DNA of 64,000 bases from positions 62,001 to 126,000 of the forward strand of contig NZ_ACLQ01000022.1 in the NCBI RefSeq assembly GCF_000174755.1. The letters run 5' to 3'. Under the pieces are notes generated by a model. That model was given only the letters and a program-made list of their open reading frames with translations, made no database searches and was not told where the DNA came from. Each line of letters opens with the position of its first letter. Position 1 is the first letter of the stretch. The DNA comes from Capnocytophaga gingivalis ATCC 33624 (GTDB taxonomy: Bacteria; Bacteroidota; Bacteroidia; Flavobacteriales; Flavobacteriaceae). Positions 8,047-16,357 of this stretch are shown piece by piece. Made by a program: the position numbers and the translations under genes.

Positions 8047-8772
8047 TTAGTTGCTTTTTCTAAAAGTGATTCCATAAAACTTGTTATTCCAGAACAATTC
8101 TGTTTTCTTTTCAACCACTGATGCTGGAATACATTGTTCTATGGCGTTCAAATCAACCGTTTTGCCTTCAAAATAGGATTTAGAAAAGACGCTTTTCTTG
8201 TATTGGGTCTCCACAAAGTCGGCTGTCTCATCGGCGATAAGCAACTTGCTTCCTGGTTTGGCAACTCGGAGCATTTCGCTCATAGCAAGAGCTTTATCGT
8301 TGAAAAAATTGATACCTCCGTTGTGAAAAACAATATCAAACATATTATCAGCAAAAGGTAACTCTTCAGCGGGACATTGCACAAGGGTAAGGTTTGTTTT
8401 CTTTTGCCACTGTTTCTTACATCTTTTGAGCATTCCCATAGAAATATCAGCTCCTACAAGGTCTATTGTTTTCAGATCAATCCCTTGCGGTAGATAACGC
8501 AAGTCTGCCCCTATACCTATGGAAACATAAAGTACCGAAATAGCATTCTTCCATTCCAAGCGGCTCATCAATTCCGTACGCAGGCGGTCAATGCCATTTC
8601 CATACTTGAGTTTTCCTATCCATTTTTCTCCAAAATCATAAAAGAAAGACATCCAATCATACATTTTCATATATTTTTGATTATCTCCACTGACAAAATG
8701 GTCATTCATACAGCAAAAAATACCATCTTCTATTTTTATATCAGCTTTTAATATTTGGGATATATCCTTCAT
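8047..8772 (-). CDS. Class I SAM-dependent methyltransferase (UbiE/Methyltransf_11 type)
   Basis: A 241-residue protein. Motif I is V-S-I-G-I-G-A-D near residue 85, an acidic strand end V-G-A-D follows near residue 110, and the motif IV region F-D-I-V-F-H-N-G-G and post-motif L-R-V-A-K-P-G-S-K-L are in place. These fit a Methyltransf_11 small-molecule methyltransferase. The N-terminal ~75 residues lie before the Rossmann fold. It is the only clear metabolic enzyme inside the immunity-like array; its substrate cannot be read. Confidence 0.8.
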   Translation of the reverse strand: MKDISQILKADIKIEDGIFCCMNDHFVSGDNQKYMKMYDWMSFFYDFGEKWIGKLKYGNGIDRLRTELMSRLEWKNAISVLYVSIGIGADLRYLPQGIDLKTIDLVGADISMGMLKRCKKQWQKKTNLTLVQCPAEELPFADNMFDIVFHNGGINFFNDKALAMSEMLRVAKPGSKLLIADETADFVETQYKKSVFSKSYFEGKTVDLNAIEQCIPASVVEKKTELFWNNKFYGITFRKSN

Positions 8773-8790
8773 TGTATTTATATTTTTAAA

Positions 8791-9126
8791 TTATCTTTTC
8801 TTAATCAAAATATCTCCTTCACAAAGCCAAAGAGGTTCATTTTCTATCTTTAACTCCTCCCACCATTGTTTTTCTTCTGTTTCAGCATCATCTACTATAC
8901 GAAAACTAGCAAAATCTGTACGAGGCGGAGGCTATACTATAATCCTCTCTATAGCTACAGGTTCCAAATGATAAGTATCTGACAGTTTTTTGAGAGATAA
9001 CAGTTGTTCTAACTCCTTTTTATAGCTTACAAGTGCTTGTTTCTCCTCTTGCAAAAGAGAAACTTCTTTAAGCTGATGAATTGTTTTGTGAAGTTCGTCT
9101 TCTATAAGTTGTTTTGCTGTTTTCAT
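8791..9126 (-). pseudogene. Hypothetical gene interrupted by an in-frame TAG
   Basis: ATG at 9126 opens a frame that meets TAG at 8932-8934 after 64 codons. The same frame then continues for 46 more sense codons to TAA at 8791. The second part is clearly protein-like (P-P-P-R-T-D-F-A-S-F-R-I-V-D-D, then W-W-E-E-L, then W-L-C-E-G-D). Together they make one ~111-residue protein: an N-terminal coiled-coil-like helix plus a small C-terminal domain. It begins 2 bp after the LRR-NTF2 gene and ends 18 bp before the methyltransferase. Likely a nonsense mutation (from TGG or CAG), or less likely amber readthrough. Family not recognised. Confidence 0.6.
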
Positions 9127-9128
9127 TA

Positions 9129-10043
9129 TTACAATCCGTATTTAGTCCAGCCCCCATCGTGCCATTGGCAGTCATCTATCTTCCACTCGCCGTCTTTTCT
9201 GATGATAAGAAAGCGAAACTGATCATCACGATCATTTTGGGTATAGAGGTATATCTTATTTTTAGTTACTGTCTCGCTATCAATGATTTGATGCGCTCTA
9301 TAAGTACCGCCTTCATTTAGTGAAAAATGAATTCCTTCAGGACGATAGCCCGCCCTGCGCTTGTCGGTACAATACTTTTGGAAGAGGGCTTTGCATTTTT
9401 CTCTTACCAAAAGCTCACCCTCTTCTGTATCATCATTCTTGGCAGCAAAAGCCTCCCACTCAGTCATTGCCGCAAAGAAGTCCAAAAGCAGTTGCTTTAC
9501 TACGGGCAAATCATCGGTAAGGGTTGCCGCTGGTTTCTTCTTTCCTGCCGTGCGTTGCGCCTGCTCAAAGGCTTTTATCTGCTCGGCAGTGAAAGGTTTA
9601 TCAAGGTAAAAACTCACCTTGTTGTAATTTGCCACAGCCATAAGTCCTTCAAAAGTAACACGCGTTCTCTTTAGCGAAAGAGACTTCAGGCGTGGTACTT
9701 GCAAGACGATTTTTAGCGTCTCATCAGTTACGGGACAACCGTCTAGCGAGATATGGTCAATAGGTTTGTCGGCAAAGTACTTAAAGCCTTCGCCTATAAC
9801 TTGTTTGTTGTCCTCTAAGAAAAGGAGTTTTAGTTTGGGCAAGGTAGCCAAGTGTTTAATAGCTTCATCGGTAATGTCGGTATTGATAAAGCCCATATTG
9901 ACCAAAGACTTTACTTGTACGATCTGTGCCACCATCTCGTCGGTTAGGGTGACATCCTTGTAATGATTTCCCTTGCAAAAGCGCTCTTCGGTTACTTCCT
10001 TGAGCGCGGCTTCTAAGGTAATAGGGTATTTGTATGCAGCCAT
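9129..10043 (-). CDS. LRR protein fused to an NTF2-fold immunity-type domain
   Basis: A 304-residue protein. Residues ~30-150 are RNI/LRR-type repeats (segments such as L-K-S-L-S-L-K-R-T and I-D-H-I-S-L-D-G-C). After a Lys/Pro linker (G-K-K-K-P) near residue 165, residues ~180-304 resemble NTF2-fold immunity proteins. A long helix leads to beta strands and the end motif R-K-D-G-E-W-K-I-D-D-C-Q-W, typical of the NTF2 C-terminal hairpin. NTF2-fold immunity proteins neutralise polymorphic toxins. The LRR part may provide target recognition. The NTF2 call is moderate, made on pattern. Confidence 0.7.
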   Translation of the reverse strand: MAAYKYPITLEAALKEVTEERFCKGNHYKDVTLTDEMVAQIVQVKSLVNMGFINTDITDEAIKHLATLPKLKLLFLEDNKQVIGEGFKYFADKPIDHISLDGCPVTDETLKIVLQVPRLKSLSLKRTRVTFEGLMAVANYNKVSFYLDKPFTAEQIKAFEQAQRTAGKKKPAATLTDDLPVVKQLLLDFFAAMTEWEAFAAKNDDTEEGELLVREKCKALFQKYCTDKRRAGYRPEGIHFSLNEGGTYRAHQIIDSETVTKNKIYLYTQNDRDDQFRFLIIRKDGEWKIDDCQWHDGGWTKYGL

Positions 10044-10065
10044 ATCTTTATGTGTTTAGAGGTTC

Positions 10066-10923
10066 TTATAAGGGTCTATTTACTTCGTACAAAGCCTCTG
10101 CTTCACTAAGGGGCTTACCATATTCATAATATTGGTTTTTATCCTTACCATAAGGCAGCTTATATCCCTCTGGCGAAGTTAGCAGCACCACCTCAAAAGT
10201 ATCGTAATCCACCTCTTTGAGGAGCTTGTTTTGATAATAAATACGTTTATCATCTTTGGTATAAAAATGCGAAATCTTTCGCCAAGTCGCCGGATTTGCC
10301 TTAGGCAAAGACGACTTCCCATAGTAAACACTCCTATCATCTTTCGCAAAATCGCCATCGTTCATCGAGATGAAAGTCGCTGGATTGGCCTTAGCAAGTA
10401 TTTTTATCTTGCCGTGATAATCCTCATAATACACCTGTTGGCTATCTTTGGCATAGCCATACGGAATCTCTACACGCACCACACGCCTAATCCCATCACT
10501 GAACTCCCACGAAGTCTCTCTATCTCTATCCGTTCTGTGAATACCCTCATCACACACCTCAAAAGTACTAATATCAGCTGGTTCAAAGCGCCCACCCGAT
10601 GTCCAAACACTTTGGTAATCGGTAGCATAACACTCGTTGAGCATTTCGAAAGTTTTAGGATTAGCCCCTTTGAGAGGGCGCCCCACAATATAACAATGCT
10701 TATCATCTTTAGCAAAAAAGCCATTAAAATAGACAAAAGTCTCAAGGTTTGCCTTCTCTATAGGCGAATAGCGGTAGTATATTCGCTTGCCGTCTGTCCA
10801 ATAACAGGGCGTTTCTTGTGTGTCCGCCATATAAAAACGAGGGTCTTTATCAATATCTGCTACGGTATGGATATCGATATCAAAAAAAGGAGGTTTTTTA
10901 GCCAAAGGTTTATTGATTTTCAT
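10066..10923 (-). CDS. DKNYY family protein
   Basis: A 285-residue cytoplasmic protein made of about eight copies of the DKNYY unit: Y-x-K-D-D-K/R-x-(I/V)-Y-Y-x-G/N-K-x-(L/I)-K-x-A-(N/D)-P-x-T-(F/W). Examples are F-A-K-D-D-R-S-V-Y-Y-G and Y-T-K-D-D-K-R-I-Y-Y-Q. DKNYY proteins recur in toxin-immunity neighbourhoods of Bacteroidota and Proteobacteria. It lies 22 bp downstream of the WG-repeat gene and 22 bp upstream of the LRR-NTF2 gene, all on the minus strand, consistent with one long transcript. Confidence 0.85.
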   Translation of the reverse strand: MKINKPLAKKPPFFDIDIHTVADIDKDPRFYMADTQETPCYWTDGKRIYYRYSPIEKANLETFVYFNGFFAKDDKHCYIVGRPLKGANPKTFEMLNECYATDYQSVWTSGGRFEPADISTFEVCDEGIHRTDRDRETSWEFSDGIRRVVRVEIPYGYAKDSQQVYYEDYHGKIKILAKANPATFISMNDGDFAKDDRSVYYGKSSLPKANPATWRKISHFYTKDDKRIYYQNKLLKEVDYDTFEVVLLTSPEGYKLPYGKDKNQYYEYGKPLSEAEALYEVNRPL

Positions 10924-10931
10924 TCTGTTTC

Positions 10932-11573
10932 TTATTTTATTTCTATACCTAATTTATTAATCTCAAATTGTTTGTTCCCTATCTGTACCCACGCTTTACC
11001 ATTCTCAAAGAGAGCGCCATCGTCATAAATAAAAGGGAAGACGGTTTCGTTTTTGTCATTGATATAGCCATATTTAGCGCCTTTCTTTACCAAGGCAAGT
11101 CCTTCTGTAAAATAAGAGGCATCGTCATAGAGAAAAGGAATGATTTGTTCGCCTTTTTGGTTGATAAAGCCCCATTTGCCGTCTTTCTTTACAGCTACAT
11201 AATCTTTATGAAAGTAGGTAGTATCTTCATAGATGAACGGAATCACCTCTTCTCCTTTCTCATTGATAAAGCCCCATTTGCCATTCAACAGAGCAGCAGC
11301 AGGGCGGTGGTTATAAAAGTCGTTGTCATCTATAAGGTCGTATTTTACGGGAGTAATCTCCTTGCCAGAGGTATCTATCAATCCGTATTGCGCACCTATT
11401 CTCACCATTGCTACACCTTGAAAAAAGTCATAGACAAAATCGTATTTTATAGGGGTAATAAGGGTTCCGTTCTCATTGATGTAGCCCCATTTGTCTCCTT
11501 GCCTTACACAAGCAAAGCCCTTGTGAAAATCGGTTATTTCATCATATTTCTCTTGCTTGTTTGTGTTCATCAT
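10932..11573 (-). CDS. WG (KWG) repeat protein
   Basis: A 213-residue protein with about six WG repeats: G-(Y/F/L)-I-(N/D)-x-x-G-x-x-(I/V)-x-P-x-x-Y-D, each followed by a strand ending V-K-K-G-A-K or similar. There is no signal peptide. WG repeats form beta structures thought to bind proteins and are frequent in toxin-immunity clusters. The start shows two adjacent ATGs at 11573 and 11570; the first overlaps the stop of the upstream DUF6794 gene (ATGA), indicating coupling. Confidence 0.85.
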   Translation of the reverse strand: MMNTNKQEKYDEITDFHKGFACVRQGDKWGYINENGTLITPIKYDFVYDFFQGVAMVRIGAQYGLIDTSGKEITPVKYDLIDDNDFYNHRPAAALLNGKWGFINEKGEEVIPFIYEDTTYFHKDYVAVKKDGKWGFINQKGEQIIPFLYDDASYFTEGLALVKKGAKYGYINDKNETVFPFIYDDGALFENGKAWVQIGNKQFEINKLGIEIK

Positions 11574-11962
11574 TTTAACTGCTTTTTATGTGCCGAAATC
11601 TGTCCTTCAAAGTCTATTTCTTTTCCCAAAAGATGTCTATAATAGCTTGTGAGTATCATAGCCGACATATCATCGGGGTGCTTAACGCCTTGGTCTAAAA
11701 AGAACTTCACAAGCTCAGGGTTCCCACTGCGAATCCACTCATTGCGAATGCCCATTCCTAAAGTAAAATGGCTTTCCATAAAGAATTCTTCTTCGGTAAG
11801 TGTTTTTATATACTCTTTATCCTGCTTTTTGAGATTCTTATCCAGCATTTGGATACATTCTGTTAGGTTTTTAGGTTTTTCTTTTTTCATATCGATGTTT
11901 TTTATTTGTCCAAAAGCTATAAAACTAATGATACACATACAAAAAGTAACGAGGTATTTCAT
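11570..11962 (-). CDS. DUF6794 domain protein, secreted
   Basis: A 130-residue protein from ATG at 11962. That start yields a proper signal peptide cleaved near A-F-G-Q; ATG at 11977 is possible. After the signal, the DUF6794 pattern is clear: N-L-T-E-C-I-Q-M-L-D, then T-E-E-E-F, then L-G-M-G-I-R-N-E-W, then H-P-D-D-M-S-A-M-I-L-T-S-Y. DUF6794 proteins are small Bacteroidota proteins often found beside immunity genes. Its start region overlaps the DUF4304 stop or lies next to it, depending on the start chosen, and its stop overlaps the WG gene start. Confidence 0.75.
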   Translation of the reverse strand: MKYLVTFCMCIISFIAFGQIKNIDMKKEKPKNLTECIQMLDKNLKKQDKEYIKTLTEEEFFMESHFTLGMGIRNEWIRSGNPELVKFFLDQGVKHPDDMSAMILTSYYRHLLGKEIDFEGQISAHKKQLK

Positions 11963-11969
11963 ATAATTA

Positions 11970-12587
11970 TTAAACATTCAGACCATATTTTTTAGCGAGC
12001 CCTTCTAAGGTTGGCTCAGCCAGAGGATTTACTTTTTGTAAAAGCTGGTTATATACTGTTTGGACTTTCTCCTTCTGTCCATGCTCGGCATAGAAAATAA
12101 GGAGGTCAAAGGTAATACCTAAGAGATTTGAATCCTTTTCTAATGCTGAAAGGATTTTTTCTACAGAATCAAGTTGGTCAAAGAAAGGGAGAATATATTG
12201 TTGTATATCTTCTTGTATTTCTTTGATGAGTTTTTGTTCATCAGTATAGTTGTGTATCTCGTACCATAGGTCTTTTCTTCCTCGTAAATCGTTAATAGTT
12301 TTACGGATAAGACAGACAGGTTCTGTAGGGTAATCAGGGACTTGTCCTGTATGTTTAAAATCATAAATAACTAACCAAACTTTGGGTTCAAAAATCCCTA
12401 TATTGATGCGAAATTTAATATGATTTCTATGGCTATATCTGTCTTTCTGAATATTGATGATATGTCCCACTTCGGAAAGCTGGCGATAATAGTTCAAGGC
12501 CTTCTTTTTAAAAGAAAGAGGCTTTAACAAAGGTGTAAAACCTTCTTTTATAATCGTATCGAATTTAATTTGTGTATCTGTTTTCAT
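11970..12587 (-). CDS. DUF4304 domain protein
   Basis: A 205-residue protein. The N-terminal ~140 residues fit DUF4304: F-D-T-I-I-K-E-G-F-T-P-L-L-K-P-L-S-F-K-K near the start, then a Y-Y-R strand, an I-N-I-Q-K strand, F-R-I-N-I-G-I-F, and a terminal helix ending in Y-I-L-P-F-F-D. The last ~50 residues are helical. DUF4304 is a presumed immunity-type domain. It lies 12 bp after the gene at 12600-13100 in the same direction. Confidence 0.8.
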   Translation of the reverse strand: MKTDTQIKFDTIIKEGFTPLLKPLSFKKKALNYYRQLSEVGHIINIQKDRYSHRNHIKFRINIGIFEPKVWLVIYDFKHTGQVPDYPTEPVCLIRKTINDLRGRKDLWYEIHNYTDEQKLIKEIQEDIQQYILPFFDQLDSVEKILSALEKDSNLLGITFDLLIFYAEHGQKEKVQTVYNQLLQKVNPLAEPTLEGLAKKYGLNV

Positions 12588-12599
12588 CTGTTGGGTACT

Positions 12600-13100
12600 T
12601 TATTGATATTTTGCTTTTATTTGATCCTCATTGATTGTCTTTCCTGTGTTCAAATCGGTATAAAAATAAGAATCATGAGGCGAAAAGTAGCCATCGGCTT
12701 GTATATGGGCATTTTTTAGCGCATTTTCCCACCTTTGTTGAAACCATTTAGAGAAAATAGCATTCTTTTCTTGGTCATATTTTTCTAAACAGCTATCTAT
12801 TTCATCTTCTTCCAAGCCTTCTTCATACAAATTATCTTCAAAATGGATATCCTCATCAACAAAAGCATCGGAAGGAAAGTATTTTTCCATTTTTTGTGAG
12901 GGAATATCGGTACACTTACTTATATATTCGCCTTTTGCACTCATTGCCCAAGCGGAAATTATAAACCATTCGTAATCATATTCTAATAGGTAATACGCCC
13001 CTTTGTTCTGTAGGAGTTCTATAATGTCTTTTTCCACAAGTTGATTATACTTTTCCAAATTTGAAACGAACAATTCTAATATTTCTGTTATATTTTTCAT
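12600..13100 (-). CDS. Acidic hypothetical protein
   Basis: A 166-residue cytoplasmic protein with an acidic stretch around residues 80-110 (E-E-G-L-E-E-D-E-I-D). No family recognised. The mixed alpha/beta look, the acidity, the size and the neighbours fit a small immunity protein that binds a basic nuclease toxin. That is inference from context, not from homology. Confidence 0.65.
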   Translation of the reverse strand: MKNITEILELFVSNLEKYNQLVEKDIIELLQNKGAYYLLEYDYEWFIISAWAMSAKGEYISKCTDIPSQKMEKYFPSDAFVDEDIHFEDNLYEEGLEEDEIDSCLEKYDQEKNAIFSKWFQQRWENALKNAHIQADGYFSPHDSYFYTDLNTGKTINEDQIKAKYQ

Positions 13101-13141
13101 CTTTTTATATATTATTGTTTACTATTAGTTATCTCCTTTTT

Positions 13142-13825
13142 TTAATCAGTTTCTGAAGCTATAATACCTATATACCAATCCCTACAAGGGTTGTATACCG
13201 TCCAAAAGAAACTTCCCCACCAGTCTTTGCCCTCATCAAAGTAATTAGAGCTATCCGTACTCCACTTATAGACTTCTATTTGCGAAATATCAGTAAAAAG
13301 CAACCTACAAAAATCTAAAAAGAAGTTGCCCTTTTCAAAATTGCTTTTTGTAATCATAAAAGAGTACGGGGGCTGAAAGAAAGCGTAAGCAAAAACTTCC
13401 TTTTTCAGGTCTTCCTCAGTCATCGCCACTGCTTTTTCAGGCACTTCTTTATCATCATAGTAAAAATACCAATTACGCAATTTCCCACCACTAAGAATTA
13501 TCCTCCCGCTCACCTCCTCATATTGCCAGCCCATAAAGTCTTGTAGAGAAATCTCCTTATCCGAATCTTTAAGGACACCAAAATCGTAGTCCATCGTAAA
13601 AAGTTTCTTACGATTTATTTTAGATTTAGCCGCTATACGGTCAAGACGCGTATTTACTTCTTCCGCTACCGAAATAAGAGTCTGCTGGGCTACTGCCAAA
13701 TGCTTCTGATAAGGCGTATCCTCCTGCTCCGTATCCAACTGAAAGATACGAAAGTCTATCATACCGCCTTCTCGTTCGTAGGCTTTATACTTTTCTATAA
13801 ACTTAGGTATTTCTATAGTTGTCAT
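13142..13825 (-). CDS. Hypothetical protein, immunity-like
   Basis: A 227-residue cytoplasmic protein. ATG at 13825 is preferred because the longer frame from 13852 overlaps the upstream gene and adds nine basic residues. It is rich in aromatic residues near the C-terminus (W-W-G-S-F-F-W-T-V-Y). No family recognised. It lies 10 bp downstream of the OmdA-like gene and 41 bp upstream of the acidic protein gene. Confidence 0.65.
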   Translation of the reverse strand: MTTIEIPKFIEKYKAYEREGGMIDFRIFQLDTEQEDTPYQKHLAVAQQTLISVAEEVNTRLDRIAAKSKINRKKLFTMDYDFGVLKDSDKEISLQDFMGWQYEEVSGRIILSGGKLRNWYFYYDDKEVPEKAVAMTEEDLKKEVFAYAFFQPPYSFMITKSNFEKGNFFLDFCRLLFTDISQIEVYKWSTDSSNYFDEGKDWWGSFFWTVYNPCRDWYIGIIASETD

Positions 13826-13835
13826 TTGTTGATAT

Positions 13836-14333
13836 TTAATTCTTATCCGCAAAAGGCGCTAACAGTTGTTTTATCTCTTCCTTTATGGTTGTATTATCTG
13901 CATTAGCAGCTTGTTCTTCTATAGGCTTAAAGTAGTAAAGGTCGTTTAGAATCCCATATATAGCTATAGCACGCAGACTGCTGGGTTCAGAGTTTTGGTA
14001 CAATTGCACCAAAAAAGCAATTGCCCACTTATATGCCACACAATACACGCCACTATGGTTATTACCTATAGCATTTATAAAAGCCTCTGCAAGAGCATTC
14101 CCTTCTTGCGAATTAATATTAATAATTTGCTCTAACAGATTAATAACTTGGGGGTCTCCCTCCAATGTATACTTCTCACAGAACGACATTTGCATTTTCA
14201 GCACTCTTTTAAGGCGTGTTTCTTCCTTTTTAGCCTCATTAATATAGTTCACCCACTCTTTTTGATGAGAAATAGGCAAGGTAATGAAGTGCTTTTTTAC
14301 ATTTTCACTTAACAAAGGCGTTATATCTACCAT
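13836..14333 (-). CDS. YdeI/OmdA-like N-terminal motif protein
   Basis: A 165-residue protein. The first ~45 residues match the bacteriocin-protection YdeI/OmpD-associated (OmdA) motif: L-P-I-S-H-Q-K-E-W-V-N-Y-I-N-E-A-K-K, then E-T-R-L-K-R. That domain has been tied to protection from bacteriocin-like peptides. The remaining ~110 residues are helical and do not match what I know of the family, so this may be a fusion. The context of immunity-like genes is consistent with a protective role. Confidence 0.65.
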   Translation of the reverse strand: MVDITPLLSENVKKHFITLPISHQKEWVNYINEAKKEETRLKRVLKMQMSFCEKYTLEGDPQVINLLEQIININSQEGNALAEAFINAIGNNHSGVYCVAYKWAIAFLVQLYQNSEPSSLRAIAIYGILNDLYYFKPIEEQAANADNTTIKEEIKQLLAPFADKN

Positions 14334-14365
14334 ACTTTATGTTGTTTAGAATGCTTTTTGATGTT

Positions 14366-15430
14366 CTATTTCCCCCAATCAACAGGCGCCCATTGGGTAA
14401 GATGCCAAGGGAAATCATTAAGGTCTATTCCGTTGTATTTTTCATAGATATCCCCACCTTTTTCCCAAGGATTAGGTTTGCCTTGTACCATCTCGTTTAT
14501 AGGGTGTTCAGCAGTAAAAGTATGGCAAAAAAGATTCTTATCGGCTGCATAACCTCCATATTTCTGTACCGCTTTGGCTACCAAAAGGGTAAAAGGACGA
14601 AGTTTTAACTTGTTAAGGTCTATGTTAGGATCTATGCGAAACCATTGTCCTTCCAACGGAGCATTAGGGTTTGTTGACGTGCCATCTCCTTGTTTTGCTG
14701 GATAAGAAAAACCTTTCCCTGCATTGGCAATAGTAAAGGATAGCGCGTGGCATATCTCACCTTTTCGCGCCTCTGCAATGCCTATTTGAGAGAGTGGATT
14801 GAGCATACACACTACTGCCGACCCTCCTGTGGTGTGTTGCATCGCAAAGTTATCCTTACCCAAATCTTTGAAATTTGGTTTTGCTTTAAAATATCCTGAA
14901 GCAGCAAAACGCCAAGTACCTTTCTCATCTTTAACAGCGTAAAAATATTCTCGCATCATTCCTGTTGCTTTGTCATAAACAGCAAAAGCTCTATCCCCTC
15001 CGCCTGCTGGTTGTGCATATTTAGGCAAAGGAATACGCCCCGTAGTATACTTAATAAGATCTTGTCTGTAAATAACTCTATTATCTTTAGATTCAAAATA
15101 AGCATATTCCTGATGAGGGTCATTAGAATCTACCACATAAATAGGAATGTTATAAGATGTTGTACTCAGTGTTGTTAGCACCGTTTTTTTAAATCTTTCA
15201 GGCAGATATTCAGCGGGCATTTTGGGCATATAAGCAGCTATGGCAGCCGAGTTCGTTGCCAAAGGCATATTTTTAACTTCTCTTGTGAAAATAGACCCCT
15301 GAGCTATATAAGGCTCAAAGAGACTTCCCGTATAATAATACCCTTTTTGTTGTTCTTCTCCTGATTGTTTGCTACAAGCAGATAATATAAGTAGAAAGAA
15401 AAAGTAAATAAGTGTTTTGTTATATGTCAT
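14366..15430 (-). CDS. Large surface lipoprotein of unknown function
   Basis: A 354-residue lipoprotein from ATG at 15430; the lipobox is L-S-A-C. The mature part has Gly-rich and conserved-looking segments: A-G-G-G-D-R-A-F-A-V-Y-D, H-T-T-G-G-S-A, E-I-C-H-A-L-S-F, a D-G-T-S-T-N-P loop, W-F-R-I-D-P and F-T-L-L-V-A-K-A-V-Q-K-Y-G. These resemble a family of secreted proteins I associate with actinomycetes, of unknown function. It is much larger than its immunity-like neighbours and could be an effector or a surface enzyme. That resemblance is from memory and needs a profile search. Confidence 0.65.
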   Translation of the reverse strand: MTYNKTLIYFFFLLILSACSKQSGEEQQKGYYYTGSLFEPYIAQGSIFTREVKNMPLATNSAAIAAYMPKMPAEYLPERFKKTVLTTLSTTSYNIPIYVVDSNDPHQEYAYFESKDNRVIYRQDLIKYTTGRIPLPKYAQPAGGGDRAFAVYDKATGMMREYFYAVKDEKGTWRFAASGYFKAKPNFKDLGKDNFAMQHTTGGSAVVCMLNPLSQIGIAEARKGEICHALSFTIANAGKGFSYPAKQGDGTSTNPNAPLEGQWFRIDPNIDLNKLKLRPFTLLVAKAVQKYGGYAADKNLFCHTFTAEHPINEMVQGKPNPWEKGGDIYEKYNGIDLNDFPWHLTQWAPVDWGK

Positions 15431-15507
15431 TTTAAATATTTTTATTGATTTCATTTCTTGCCTTGTTTAGAGAGAGCTTAAGTAAGTTGAGGAAATTGTT
15501 CTTTTAT

Positions 15508-15879
15508 TTATACATCAAAATAACTAAACACAAACTTAGGGGAATGTTCAAATAAAGGATAATCACCTACGATAAGCCCTATACATTCATTTTTATCATC
15601 ATATACACAAGCCTCTACCACAAGTTTGTTCATTTTTTTGTCTTTATAGAGAGTGAGTTCGCGTAGTTTATTCACTTCTTTATCTATATCTTCTATAGGA
15701 AAGAGGTGTAATACGCTTTTATCCTCTACAAAATCAAGTGTCTCATTGATTTCTTCTAAAAACGCTCCCGAAACACCAAACTTTTCAGCTAATACTTGGG
15801 TATTTTGCGATTTATAAGCATTTAAAAAATCGGTCAGGGCGTGGTAAATTTCTGTTTTAAGGGATTGTGTGATTTCCAT
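15508..15879 (-). CDS. Small acidic hypothetical protein, paralogue A
   Basis: A 123-residue protein, about half identical to its neighbour at 15980-16351. The first ~65 residues are nearly the same (both start M-E-I-T-Q and share L-D-F-V-E-D-K-S-V-L-H-L-F-P-I-E). The centre has diverged and both end in P-K-F-V-F-x-Y-F. The size and domain look resemble small immunity proteins; no family named with confidence. It is preceded by a relic of the gene that precedes paralogue B, so it arose by tandem duplication. Confidence 0.7.
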   Translation of the reverse strand: MEITQSLKTEIYHALTDFLNAYKSQNTQVLAEKFGVSGAFLEEINETLDFVEDKSVLHLFPIEDIDKEVNKLRELTLYKDKKMNKLVVEACVYDDKNECIGLIVGDYPLFEHSPKFVFSYFDV

Positions 15880-15886
15880 ATAGTCT

Positions 15887-15922
15887 TATTTAATCTTTGC
15901 TATGTCGTTTTTATAACTTGCA
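15887..15922 (-). repeat. Duplicated 3' tail of the 16358-16687 gene
   Basis: Translating the minus strand just upstream of the 15508-15879 gene gives A-S-Y-K-N-D-I-A-K-I-K-stop. These are the last residues of the protein at 16358-16687. The spacing from this stop to the next ATG is the same kind as in the intact pair. It is the scar of a tandem duplication whose unit spanned the tail of one gene and the whole of the next. Confidence 0.75.
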
Positions 15923-15979
15923 AAAGTATAGCGACGCAAAAGCAATTTCGAGACTTTTCAGATAGCCTCAACGGGTGTA

Positions 15980-16351
15980 TTAACAACTAAAGTAGTGAAA
16001 TACAAACTTAGGAAATTGGTCACTAAGGTTGTAATATCCTTTGATGATGGCAAAATATTCTTGATCATCCCACAAATGGGCTTCTATTCCTACAGCGGTA
16101 TCATCATTGTTGAAGTTATACACCTCTAAATTCACTCCTCCACCTTCTTCTTTGTCCATTTCTTCTATAGGAAAGAGGTGCAATACGCTTTTATCTTCTA
16201 CAAAGTCAAGCATTTCATAGATTTCTTCTAAAAATTCTCCTGAAATATCAAATTTTTCAGCTAATACTTGGGTATCTTCGGCTTTATAGGCTTCTAAAAA
16301 GTCCGCAAGAGTGTGATATATTTCTGTTTTAAGGGCTTGTGTGATTTCCAT
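15980..16351 (-). CDS. Small acidic hypothetical protein, paralogue B
   Basis: A 123-residue protein, the sister of the 15508-15879 gene. The N-terminal half is conserved. Around residues 70-85 it has a Gly-rich insertion (E-E-G-G-G-V-N-L) and a diverged centre. There is no signal peptide. It lies 6 bp downstream of the 16358-16687 gene, so it is probably cotranscribed. No family recognised; immunity-type role inferred from context. Confidence 0.7.
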   Translation of the reverse strand: MEITQALKTEIYHTLADFLEAYKAEDTQVLAEKFDISGEFLEEIYEMLDFVEDKSVLHLFPIEEMDKEEGGGVNLEVYNFNNDDTAVGIEAHLWDDQEYFAIIKGYYNLSDQFPKFVFHYFSC

Positions 16352-16357
16352 ATAGTG

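Noticed and set aside
10231-11028. 265-codon plus-strand open frame
   Set aside because: It is antisense to the DKNYY gene, whose repeats are unmistakable; the antisense product has no protein-like pattern and arises from the repeated codons.
10968-11642. 224-codon plus-strand open frame
   Set aside because: Antisense shadow of the WG-repeat gene.
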